Of a DNA stretch of 64,000 nucleotides, positions 1-10,796 are shown in pieces. The DNA is taken from the NCBI RefSeq assembly GCF_018139145.2, contig NC_059478.1, forward strand, positions 15,421,001 through 15,485,000, in the 5' to 3' direction. The translations under genes and the position numbers were made by a program. Below the pieces are notes generated by a model. It was given only the letters and a program-made list of their open reading frames with translations. It made no database searches and was not told where the DNA came from. Source of the stretch: Gymnogyps californianus. Its lineage: Eukaryota > Chordata > Aves > Accipitriformes > Cathartidae. Each line of letters starts with the position of its first letter. The stretch's first letter is position 1.

Positions 1-653
1 CCTTTTAAATTACAGTGGGGTTTTTTATCAGCACATTTTGGAAGTTGCGTCCATGTGCTTCATTGTCTGGCATTTTTTCCGTCACATCATTTCAGCTAGT
101 TTTGTAACTTGGCAATTTATGTTCACTGTTTTCAAGTAATGTTTGTGATCCACTGTGACACAAATCACTGCAGATCCACTGGCTTTTCTTGCTTGTGCTA
201 TGTCACACTGAGACAGCATCAAGATGCATGACCTCTGTATCATAAAATCTAATGGCATTAGGCGATCCAAAACTCTGATGACGTCATGACACTATTATAT
301 AAGTTTATGTCATGGAAGTCATTAGGGAGATGATACAGAGCAGCTAGAGCTGTAGATGGGGATCAGGAGACATGATTTCTATTCCTGAGTGTTGGGGGGA
401 ATCACTTAGCCTTATTCAACTTCTCACTCGTTATTTGTAAAATCTGAATAACAATTCTACACCCACATTTGATAAGATACACAGATAGAAGACAACAGAT
501 ATGTTGTCGCTGTACTGTATTCTGTAATCACTTGTTATTATTATTGTTCTCCAGGATCAAAAGGTGATCCAAATGTTGTAACAGTTGTAATTCTTTTTTT
601 AAAGCAACTGGATAAGAGAAGTATGCAATATTTAAGCACCTGGGTTTAGGTAT
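1..653. other. Intergenic DNA, nothing recognised
   Basis: AT-rich sequence with short open frames only (the longest is about 62 codons, minus strand) and no recognisable domain, splice pattern or repeat family. The junction to retroviral sequence lies near 640-655. I see no LTR here that could be the 5' LTR of the pol fragment that follows. Confidence 0.6.
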
Positions 654-2274
654 TTGGGTGATGAAACGGTCTGTGAGCTTTCTCAGCCTTCCTTTAAAAG
701 CCTCATTGTATGTTCCTCACTTGTGACTGGTCCGGAGGCTCCATGCATTCTTGGCATAGATTATCTCAGGAGAGGGTATTTCAAGGACCCAAAGGGGCAC
801 CGGTGGGCCTTTGGTATAGCTGCCTTGGAGACAGAGGGAACTGAACAGTTGTCCACCTTGCCCGGACTCTCTGAGGACCCTTCGGTTGTGGGGTTGCTGA
901 GGGTCGAAGAACAACAGGTGCCGATCGCTACCACAAGGGTGCACCGGCGGCAATATCGCAACAACCGAGACTCCCTGATTCCCATCCATATGCTGATTCG
1001 TCGACTGGAGAGCCAAGGAGTGATCAGCAGGACTTGCTCACCCTTTAACAGCCCATTTGGCCAGTGTGAAAGTCTAATGGAGAATGGAGACTAACAGTAG
1101 ACTATCGTGGCCTGAATGAAGTCACACCGCCGCTGAGCGCTGCCGTGCCAGACATGCTAGAACTTCAATATGAACTGGAGTCAAAAGCAGCCAAGTGGTA
1201 CGCCACAATTGATATCGCTAATGCGTTTTTCTCAATCCCTTTGGCAGCAGAGTGCCGGCCACAGTTTGCTTTCACTTGGAGGGGCGTCCAGTACACCTGG
1301 AATCGACTGCCCCAGGGGTGGAAACACAGCCCTGCCATTTGCCATGGATTAATCCAAAATGCACTGGAAAAAGGTGAAGCTCCAGAACACCTGCAATACA
1401 TTGATGACATCATTGTATGGGGCAACACAGCAGAAGTTGTTCTTGAGAAAGGGGAGAAAATAATCCAAATCCTTCTGAAAGCTGGTTTTGCCAGAAAACA
1501 GAGTAAGGTGAAGGGACCCGCACAGGAGATTCAGTTTTTAGGAATAAAATGGCAAGATGAACATCATCACATCCCAATGGATGTGATCAACAAAATAGCA
1601 GCTATGTCTCCACCAACTAGTAAACAGGAAACGCAAGCTTTCTTAGGTGTTGTAGGTTTTTGGAGAATGCATATTCCAAATTACAGTCTGATTGTAAGCC
1701 CTCTCTATCAAGTGACCCGGAAGAAGAACAATTTTAAATGGGGCCCTGAGCAACAACACGCCTTTGAACAGATTAAACGGGAGATAGTTCATGCAGTAGC
1801 CCTTGGGCCAGTCCGGGCAGGACCAGATGTTAAAAATGTGCTCTACACTGCAGCCGGGGAGAGTGGCCCTACGTGGAGTCTCTGGCTGAAAGCACCCGGG
1901 GAGACCCGAGGTCGACCTCTAGGGTTTTGGAGTCGGGGATATCGAGGATCTGAGGCCCGCTATACTCCAACTGAAAAGGAGATGTTAGCAGCATATGAAG
2001 GAGTTCAAGCTGCTTCGGAAGTGATGAGTACTGAAACACAGGTCCTATTAGCACCCCGACTGCCGGTGCTGGGTTGGATGTTCAAAGGGGAGGTCCCTTC
2101 TACACATCATGCAACTGATGCTACATGGAGTAAGTAAGTGGGTTGCACTGATCACACAACAAAGTCGAGCAGAAGAAATTAGTCCACTCACATACATAAA
2201 AGACATGATAAGGCAACAATTGTGCTTACACTTAGGCTGCAGCTGGAGAGCAAAAGAAGGTATCAGGTAAGGGT
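654..2274 (+). mobile_element. Endogenous retrovirus pol fragment (protease end, RT, connection), inactivated
   Basis: This is a relic of an avian endogenous retrovirus Pol polyprotein. The first open block (654-1094) carries a protease C-terminal signature (LGIDYL) and a linker leading into reverse transcriptase. The second (1145-2137, 330 codons) holds RT. It shows an Asp in the TIDIANAFF segment, an LPQGW block, the YIDD polymerase box at 1397-1408, the QFLGIKW and QAFLGVVGFWR blocks, and a connection region with FWSRGYRGSEARYTPTEKE. Breaks seen directly: the frame changes by one base near 1051-1058; an in-frame TGA follows at 1067-1069; a 4-bp tandem duplication (TAAG TAAG, 2131-2138) makes the stop that ends the long block. 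After 2139 the frame stays open to 2270, but the resemblance fades. The RNase H catalytic part, integrase, env, gag and flanking LTRs are absent. The RT box and the 5-bp-TSD LTR nearby suggest a class III (ERVL-like) or related avian lineage; that class assignment is inference. It is non-functional. Confidence 0.88.
1145..2137 (+). pseudogene. Reverse transcriptase block of ERV pol remnant (long surviving open frame)
   Basis: This is the longest open frame of the window with recognisable homology (330 codons). Its first ATG is internal to Pol and is not a true start, since homologous coding sequence continues upstream across the break near 1051-1069. Polymerase motifs are in the expected order: the first catalytic Asp at about residue 23, LPQGW at about 55-59, and YIDD at residues 85-88. 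The block ends at a stop created by a 4-bp tandem duplication. So much open frame implies a fairly young insertion or copy, but the lack of a proper start, LTR promoter or downstream domains argues against any expressed enzyme. Confidence 0.85.
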
Positions 2275-2894
2275 TCAAGTATCTGCACCCACACAGCCAC
2301 AAAAGCAAGTCCTCTATACTGATAGAAGGGAATAGAAGCCATGAGGTGCGAGTGGCAGTAGTCATGACTGTCATTTGGTGGTGATTGCCTGTAGAGACCT
2401 GACGTGTCTGCAAAGTTTATAGGACTGTGGCTGTCTGTGGCTTTGCTAGCCTGTATTTCAAGAGTTTATTTTGCATGGGACACAGAAAAAATCCACTTTC
2501 CTGGAAATCTGTCAGCCTTTATTGACTTGAGTATTAAAACATTTGAGCAGACGTAAATGGAATACAGGGTGTGACACAGGACGGTACGAAAGTCCTAGCT
2601 TGCTTCTCAGAGAAGTGCTTCTGAGATGCTGTTGCTCTCCATGCCGCTGACGTCCTGGCAGCACTTTCTCCTGAGCATTACAGCAGCCGGGAAGCAGGGG
2701 CTTAGCCCTCAGCCAGGGCTCCGCCCGGCACTCCTGGCTGGGAGGTAAGCAGGGGCAGCACAGCGTGGGGCAGCACAGCTAAAGCTATATGAAGGTCAGT
2801 AAGTACCTTAGCCCTGGAAGGAGGTGTGAGGGTGCTTGTTGGAAGTTACAGCAGGGAATAGTTACATACATGTTAGTCAGGTTCTATTTCACTC
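2275..2894. other. Unassigned DNA between pol relic and solo LTR
   Basis: The interval has no clear coding homology. Positions 2570-2800 are noticeably more GC-rich than the surroundings and contain short CAGCAC/GGGGCAGCACAG near-repeats around 2753-2780. It may include further decayed retroviral sequence, but I could not recognise integrase, env or polypurine-tract features. Confidence 0.4.
2890..2894. repeat. Target-site duplication, left copy (CACTC)
   Basis: This copy is identical to the 5 bases at 3521-3525 directly after the LTR end. Together they bracket the TG...CA element exactly. Confidence 0.8.
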
Positions 2895-3152
2895 TGTCCT
2901 GGTTTTGGCTGGGATAGAGTTAATTTTCTTCTTAGTAGCTGGTACAGCGCTGTGTTTTGGATTTAGTGTGAGAATAATGTTGATAACATGCTGATGTTTT
3001 AGTTGTTGCTAAGTAGCGCTTAAGTTAAGGATTTCCAGTTTCCCATGCTGTGCCAGCAAGCAGGTGCACAAGAAGCTGGGAGGGAGCAGAGCCAGGACAG
3101 CTGGCCCGAACTAGCCAAAGGGGTATTCCATACCATAGAACATCATGCTCAG

Positions 3153-3160
3153 TATATAAA
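3153..3160 (+). promoter_or_regulatory. TATA box of the solo LTR
   Basis: TATATAAA sits roughly 260 bp into the LTR, followed by a GC-richer stretch where a retroviral transcript would start. It could still act as an alternative promoter reading toward PLPPR5. That is inference. Confidence 0.6.
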
Positions 3161-3317
3161 CTGGGGGGAGCTGGCCGGGAGGGGTGGATCGCTGCTCAGG
3201 CATTGATCAGCAAGTGGTGAGCAATTGCATTGCACATCACTGGTTTTTTGGTTTGGGGGTTTTTTTTCCCTTTTTTCCCCCCTCTTCTTTTTTTTTGTTA
3301 TATTCCATTTCATTACA

Positions 3318-3358
3318 ATTATTATTATTATTATTGTATTTCATTATTATTATTGCTG
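3318..3358. repeat. (ATT)n-rich tract inside the LTR
   Basis: Imperfect ATT trinucleotide repeat, interrupted by GTATTTC, within the T-rich R/U5 portion of the LTR. Confidence 0.75.
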
Positions 3359-3385
3359 TTGTTAGTATTATATTTTACTTTAGTT

Positions 3386-3391
3386 ATTAAA
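3386..3391 (+). terminator. Candidate poly(A) signal (ATTAAA) in the solo LTR
   Basis: ATTAAA lies downstream of the LTR TATA box and is followed by pyrimidine-rich sequence, the expected position for the R-region polyadenylation signal of a retroviral LTR. Confidence 0.5.
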
Positions 3392-3520
3392 CTGTTCTTA
3401 TCTCAACCCACGAGTTCTGCATTTTTCCCTGATTCTCCTCCCCATCCCACTGGGAGCGGAGGGGGGAGTGAGGGAGCGGCTGCGTGCTGCTTAGTTGCTG
3501 GCTGGGGTTAAACCACGACA

Positions 3521-3525
3521 CACTC
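3521..3525. repeat. Target-site duplication, right copy (CACTC)
   Basis: This is the exact match to 2890-2894 on the other side of the solo LTR. Confidence 0.8.
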
Positions 3526-6500
3526 TCTTCAGAAAAATATGACTTTTTCATGACTAGCCTGCAGGTCGGGAGCAAAAGAGAAGGTGGAGATCAGAGTGAT
3601 TTCCGTTAGGGGAATGCTAAGAGTAGTTTCTCTCTTGCAGCAAGGCAGAATAAGGTTTTCTGCACTTCTTAGAGCTTGCTCCCAAGTATAGGCTCAGCTC
3701 TGCTAAGCAATGATGTCACATCAGGAGATAATTTATTTGGTAGATCTAGTTTCTGTGCTTTTGGCCTTTCTAGCAATATTTAGTGGAATTTTTTTCCTAA
3801 CTTATTTCTAGCCTTGGGAGAGAAATTATCTAAACAGATAAGATGTAAAGAAACTTGCAGTGGTAAGAAAACCAAGGTCTCTGTAGACTTCATTCTTCTG
3901 GTGATACTAAGCTCTATACCTTTCAAAATGTCAGCTTTTCTCTACAGAACAATCTTGTAAGCTACTATTAGCAACCTTTCCAAAAACCTCTGTCCTCTTC
4001 AATTCACAAATGATAGAAAAGATGCACCTGGGTATTCTGTCATCTGTTCCAGATACTTTCATTAGCCTAATTCAAAGAGATGAACCTCTTTTTATCTGTT
4101 CCATCCTAGTGGGTGGAACTTCGAGTTTGTATCTGACTACCCAAGCTGGAAGAAAAAATGTAAATTCTGTAAGACTTTGAAAGCTCAAAACCTGAATCTG
4201 CATGGCAGAACTTGAGCTGTGCAAACATCTGTTATATGCTATTTCTGTCAAGAGCTTCTGCTGGTTCAAGGCATCATTTATGCAGTCTCTTTTATACTTG
4301 GTTTTCTGTATCAGACATTGAATTCTTATGGTATGTTGCTGCACTTGTGTATTTATTGTTTTCCTGCTAGTACCTTTTCCATTAAAAAAGTTAATGTAAG
4401 CATCAGATTTTGAGATTAATCTCCTCAAAGCCATGCAATATCAGAAGTTAGTTTCTCCAGCAGTACCAACTCATGCAGCTATTATGACAGACTATAAATT
4501 TAGATTCCAAAGGCCAATTATTGTCCAAGAGTAGAGTTCAATTTTCCTTTGACCTAAGTTTTCCCTACCTTGTCCGTTCTTACGCAAAATCTGATTTATT
4601 TCTGCTTTCTCTGAGATGTTTTAACTTTGTTGTTTAGTGAAGTATCTTTTTCTAACATGTATGCTGAAAACAGCTGTCCAGGTAACAGCTGTGAGGTAAC
4701 CTTAGCTATCTCTCTTTAATGGAGATACTTTAGACATGGCAGTTAGCTGTCAAAAATTCCTGCTGGACTCAGTCTTAATTACCCTAAATCTAACTGTACT
4801 AAAGTTGTAACTACTTAGTATCACCAGCTGCAAACTTTTGCTAATCTTGCACACTTTCGCACTTGTAGGCTTAGGCGTTCTCCTACTAACAGCATTAAGT
4901 GGTACTATTTAAACAACTTCTTTTATCTGTTTTTTCTGGTTTTCTTTTTTTCCACTTGTGCATGTAAATATACTCACTGGAATCTCTAGAGAAGGTATTA
5001 ACTGGTATTAACTTTTAGAAATTACTAAACTTACCTTTTTTGAATGCAGGGATTAGAATATTACTAACTCTGGCAGCGGGCAGATCCTTTAATATATGTA
5101 CCTGTGAGAATATTGACTTCTATGTACTTCAGATATTTCAGAGTTACATTCATAAACTACCTGTCTAAATTTTGTGAAAAATTTACCTTAATGTGCAAGG
5201 GACTTCTGACTTATACGCTGATAGGCTTTGTCCTTTTTTAGTTTCTGTTGGGGATATGTTTTGTAGCAATACAGCTATAGCTTTTTTTCATGCTTCTCAG
5301 GAGATCCTGGCTGACATTTATCTCTGCCTTGGTTATGCGCTCTGCAGAGCTCTTTATGCAATTTATTCTCCATTGAATTGTGAGCTTTCTCATAGCTGAG
5401 AATCAAGATGACTCAGACAATTTACAGCTGATTCAACAGTAGGAGGTCAATCTTAGTTTCTCCTTTACCCTTTGGGTTCTAAGGATTTATTTTCTGCTGA
5501 AGAAGGACATTATTTATAATCTCTCTCTTGTGTAATTTTCTCAGCCTACTATTTTCTTCTCTTCTTTTTTTTTATTTCCAGTACCTAAGTAGCTTGTCAA
5601 CAGTCTTAAAAACTGGCCAGTAAGGCATTTAGCATAGGATGCAGAAGCTAATTGTACATGAATGACTGAACTGCAGTTGTATGAATTTGTGGTGATACTG
5701 GAAAGCCAACAAGGAAGTAAGTAAAAAGCATTTCACATCTCCCATCAAAATAGCCAGCCTTCAAAATCTCAACTTATCAAACAATCTTTATTTTAATTTC
5801 TAACTCTCAAAATATATTTTTTATTTAAATCTAGAATTTTTAATTTTTTTTTTTTTCAATGGGCCTTAAATATATTTCACTGAAGTGAAACACTAGATAT
5901 GTATACTGGAGTCTGCTCTTTGTTGAATAGAGTTAGAGTGTGGTTTCTGCTTCTACCAGGTATGTTTGTTGGTATTCATTTATTTGTGTATTTATTCCCA
6001 TTCCAAGACTTGTAACCCCTTTAGGTATGGAGTAAGATGCCTGATCACTTTTTTCTTCAATGTGGAATAAAACAGCACATGAACAGGGAAGTGCCATATT
6101 AAAATGTCATGCAGATTTGTTTCTAATAATACTGTTATGTATTGTTGATCTCTTCTCCATGATTTAGCTCTTAAGGCTGTGCATAGGCACTTGAATGCAA
6201 AATGTAGGTCCTCAAAGGAATTACAGAAAGTATAAAGATTATGATAGCAGTTCTACCATCATAGTAACAACAACAAACCCAACAATAATTTAAAAATATA
6301 TTCAGCTGGTTTTTTTAATTATGTTGTAAGAAAATGAAAACTGTTTTAAAGCAATGCAGTGCTTTAAATACCATAGATAAATGCAAAATACCAGGACAGG
6401 ATCAAATACACAGTCTTTGATGGAACTGAAGTAATACAGAGATTAAACAGGAAAAATAAAATAAAAATTGTAGCTGAAAACCCTAGTCCATAGCTTTCAG

Positions 6501-9500
6501 TGACTTTGGCTGTCCTTGGCTTGCTGCTTGGTGGAAAGCTGTTTCTTCAATTACAAGTAGCCCTTTGACTCATTTTGACTTAGGGAAAATATATTTTTGA
6601 CTGTCCTGCATATTTCTTGGAGCATCTGAATTGGGAGAGATGATTGGTTTTTTCTAATCTTGCATCCCATTAACTGCTCCTGGCTTATGACTTCAGATAC
6701 AAATACAATCCTAACAGGTGGCACAAAGAAATTGCTTTAGGGAAATACATGAGCTTTGAACTAGGAAGTGAATTGCTTAGGCAGTCTTTGTCATTAAATT
6801 TGTCCAGGATGTTATAGAGATCATCTTACAGAGCAATTGTCATGACTGACTGTCCTCTAACCCCATTCCAAAAACAAACAAAAAAAATTGTTGGTCCTTT
6901 TAAAATCTTGCTGAATTTGATATATCAATCATTTGACAAAGAGCATGGAGGGAAATACATCTCTAGAAACTGCATGTGAGTCTTCCATTCCAATAGATTC
7001 TTGTCTTCCTTTGTGAAAATAGAAAAGTTTACCTGCTCAGAATCTGAGCCTTGTGAATGTTATTGCCATATATTGATTAGCCTACGTTTACTGCACTGTT
7101 CATTTAAATAGCTTTTGGATAGAAATTACCTTACATGAAAGTAATTCTTTCACAGTTCTTTTCGGCTGCTAATTTCTGTAATTCATTTTAGTAATGCGTT
7201 ACAATGAAAAACGTATGTGCCACAATACATATCTGTTCCATCATTGCTAGACAGGAATAGTCCACTGTTAGAAACAGTCCCCAGGGGGGCTCTGGCTATC
7301 TGTGTAGTATTTTACTTTCAAGAACAGCAACACATTTTATTTGACAATGCCCCGAAAAATTAAACTTCCAACCATATCTAACAGGATGATAAACATTCAG
7401 AGAGAAGAGGATTTCAACACTAATCATTCACTGAGAGCAATGCCACTGAGAGAGAAAGAACTGATGCTGATGAAAAGCACGAATTGTGCTAACGAAACTT
7501 TTTAATGTCTTCTACTGACAAGGCAAGCATTGGAAAGCTGCTGCTTCTTTGAAATGGATAAAGCATAGTAATTCAATAAATGTTATTTGTAATGTAATCT
7601 TCCCAAGCAATTTCTGAGCTTAGCTCTCATAAACCAGTAACACCCTAGTAAGCAATTTCACTGTAGCAGATAATTGTTTAAGGACTTGCATAATAGAGAA
7701 CCAGATGCAAGTAAACATCCTGCATGTAAGGGTTGTGTCAGTCACCCCAGGCAATGCAGAAATGAACCACCCTCCTGTCTTTGTTCATCTTCACCTGCTG
7801 GTACTGAACAGGATTGTAGTAGCCAATAACATGAAGCAGGTACTATTTCTCCTGCTGTTCATAATGCATGTTTCACATACAAGAAATAAATCAAAGCACA
7901 AGAAGGCAAGAAGAGAAGATGCCAAGGACAGCAGGATCCAAGGGATCTGAGGGAAACTAATCCATGAATGAGTTTTTTCTGGAATTGTCTTGAAGTCTGA
8001 AGAGGTTTCCAGAATTTTTGCTCTTCTCTCTGACGCAATGACTTTTCCAGCCCTGACCATGAGAAATGCAGGGAGAAAAAAGTTCCTGGCATCCAGTGAA
8101 TGCATTGTGGTTTACCTCTCCTGCTGGCTATCCTAGAAGAAGGGAGGGCATCATGAGTTCTGTACCTATTGGATATGAACAAGGAGTTGAACTTTCCTTT
8201 CTCTGTGGGATATTTTTAGTATGCGTAGGGATATTTTTAGACAGTTGAAGTCTTTTCTAAGAACTTGTATAGTGTAACTATCCCAATTGGTTTGTAAGCT
8301 TTATTACTCTGTATTTCTTTAAAACACCCACACTGGTGATATTTTTCTTGAAAACTGAAATGAAAAGGTTATGTAGAAGTATCTATTCATTACATAAAAC
8401 TAGTAAGATACAGCTACTGGTGCAGGATTAAATTGCTGTGTATCAACAGCAATGAAAATTTCTCCTTCCAAGATTTTTTTCTATCTTTGAGGAAGATTAT
8501 ATGACAAAAGCTGCTCTGCATCCCCGTTTTCATTACCCTTGTTTCTGGAGTTGCTAGTTGCAACATTATTGCAAGACAGTTAAGATGTTAAGTAGAGAGT
8601 GCATGATTAAAACCTGTGTGGATGATATGCATTTTTTAGAGTCATACATAATACACCATACATGGTTTTCCTAAACTTATTGTTGACTTTGTCTGTGTAA
8701 CTAATGCTAAGGTCGGCTGGGACAAATCTGATATTATTCCCATTTCTGTGGGATGACTTTTCTTTTTTATTTTTTTTCTAACTGAAATTTTAAATGTTCC
8801 TAATGGAATTAAACACTGGACATTAGGATGCCTAATAAGCTAAATAATTTGCTTAAATCCAATTTGGATACTGTCCTAGTTACTGTAAAAGCAGTATTCA
8901 GCATGCTGGATATTGACATTGCTCTATGAAGAAAAGGTTAATGCCATAAAAATTGTGTCCTAAGATGGTTGTATCTTTTTAGCAACTGCCCACTCCATAT
9001 CCCAAAGGTTAATTTTTGTGCCAGCTTAGTGAGAATCTGATTCTGCAGCCCTTATGTTCTGTACTCAGATCTCCTACTGATTTTAATTTCTCTAAATCAA
9101 CAGAATTCTTATGGGGGGGAAAGACCAAACACTAATAATATTTTAATGTCTCTATTTCTGAGGTAGTTGTACTTCATATTTACAGCTTTACCACACAGCA
9201 GTCAGTTCAGAGTAAATAAGCCTTATATGCTTCTAAGAATGATAGTTTCTGGCAATGTGAAGAGTGTAAAAACTGCATGATGCTTTAAGGCCATAAGAGT
9301 AATGTCACTAGGTGGTCATAAGAGAAAAAGAGACACTGATCTTAGTTCTGGCAGGTGTCAATTAATCCTCTCCCAAAATGAATCCTGAAGATATTTTACA
9401 TTCCTTGATTCTGTCCCAGTGATACGGCCTTCTTACCCCTCTACCACCTGCCAGGCCTAGGAAGAGCCAGGCTGCCTATGCATAATCAAGCTCTCTTCAT

Positions 9501-10633
9501 ATTGTCCTGCTGTCACGCCAGTGTACTCGCTGCCTGCGTGAGCTGTTGAGCTGCTTTTAATCCTTTTGCTCTAGCAGGAGCCTGCAGAATCCCCTACTTA
9601 CTGCATTTTCCCACAAGAAACCTGTAATTTCAACTTCTGATGTTCTTGCCAACTTTGTAAATGCACCCTTGCACAAATCTCTCTCTCTCCACTTTTCCTT
9701 CTTTAATCATTTTTTCCCACATGATCACTTGCCACTTCTTTCTTTTAGTACAGTCGGTTGTCCACAGTTAAGCTGGCTAGCTGGATGAATAAGGCATGGA
9801 ATGAGTAAGGATTTCCAAAAGCAGTGATCAAAGTAAAGAGTTGTGTATTAACCAAACAAGCATATATTTTGTTACATAATAATTTGACAGTGTCCCCTAT
9901 TATATCAGTGATATTCATATTCTAATCTAATAAATGTCTTACCCTTTAGCCTAACAATTTGTTAAACACAGAATATTTTTAAATGAGAAACAATCTCAAG
10001 TAAGTTAATTTAGCAAAGAGCTTGAAAGCTTTGGTTATTAATAATTCATGGTACCAACGATAGCAAGTTACCACAAAGGATCTTCAAAAGCTGGTTTATT
10101 TATTATTTTACTATTACTCTGGCTCTTTACCTTTCCAGCTGCTCCTTGCAGCTCAGGATTCACGTCTCAAAGCAGAAGAGGCTGATGTCTCTCAGAAGTG
10201 ACTTTTCAAATGTTTAAGTTATTTCCTTCCTTGCTGCCTTCCTGACTCTCCTGCTAATGCTTGACAGTATACGTTTTGCCTGGAAGGTGATTATGATGAG
10301 AAATGACAACCAAGTCAAAGGCGTAGCCTCTCAGATTATTTTTTTAAGGACCAATTGTGTAACAGGTTTTATGTAGCACCTTATTGGAGCATACACATAT
10401 ATATGTATAGGACTGTCCCTTTAGAAAGGTGAAAATTAAGAGATATCTTTGTTGCTACCAGTGTAGGTAAGCGGATGGGCAGTTTCACTTTGTACAAATT
10501 CACCAATTTAGAGGAAATATGATTTTATTTTTAGATATGAATTACAGTAATTGCAGTTAATCACCATTAGAATGGATTGTTATCATTAAGACTAAAGACT
10601 GCAGATCTATGGGTCGGAGTAAATCAGAAGTAA
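3526..10633. other. Intergenic DNA upstream of PLPPR5, nothing recognised
   Basis: About 7.1 kb of AT-rich sequence. Open frames reach only about 120 codons (minus strand near 4072-4434) with no recognisable domain, no consistent splice structure and no repeat family I can name. The stretch 5810-5870 is very AT-rich with a poly-T core. Confidence 0.6.
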
Positions 10634-10796
10634 TTCACAGAATCACAGAAAAATTTAGGTTTGATGGGGACTCCTGGCAGTCTTGTAATCCACCCGTGTG
10701 TTCAGAGCAGGGCTGACTTCGATTTTAGGTCAGGTTCCTCAGAGCCTTGTCAGTGAAGTTTTGAGTATCTCCAAGGATGGAGATACTTTCCTCCTA
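10634..10796 (-). mobile_element. CR1 LINE 3'-end fragment, minus orientation
   Basis: It opens with TTCACAGAATCACAGAA, the reverse complement of the short tandem repeats that end CR1 elements. It continues into a diverged CR1 3' UTR, with GAGCCTTGTCAGTGAAGTTTTG and TATCTCCAAGGATGGAGA recognisable. Such 5'-truncated copies are the commonest interspersed repeat in bird genomes. Divergence from the family consensus suggests an old copy, and the left end of truncation near 10796 is approximate. Confidence 0.8.

Larger units (their letters stand above)
2895..3520 (+). mobile_element. Solo LTR of an ERVL-like avian endogenous retrovirus
   Basis: The element is 626 bp. It begins TGTCCTGG and ends CCACGACA, so it has the TG...CA ends of an LTR and 4-bp terminal inverted repeats (TGTC/GACA). 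The 5 bases before it (CACTC, 2890-2894) are repeated exactly after it (3521-3525). This is the target-site duplication expected of an independent LTR unit, and 5 bp is usual for ERVL-type and several other retroviral integrases. Internal signals are in U3-R-U5 order: a TATATAAA box at 3153-3160, a T-rich and ATT-repeat stretch, then ATTAAA at 3386-3391. No internal region is attached, so this is a recombination-derived solo LTR. It is oriented the same way as PLPPR5, about 14.4 kb upstream of the first coding exon. Confidence 0.88.

Noticed and set aside
3184..3511. Hydrophobic open frames (68 and 93 codons) with runs of Phe, Leu and Tyr
   Set aside because: These are translations of the T-rich and ATT-repeat part of the LTR.
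654..3520. Treating the pol relic and the LTR as one provirus (pol plus 3' LTR)
   Set aside because: The LTR has an exact 5-bp duplication immediately on both sides, so its left neighbour is host target DNA and not retroviral interior. No polypurine tract was seen next to the LTR.
7705..8248. Overlapping open frames on both strands around 8 kb
   Set aside because: Peptides are low in recognisable features, no promoter or splice structure is evident, and both strands are open by chance.
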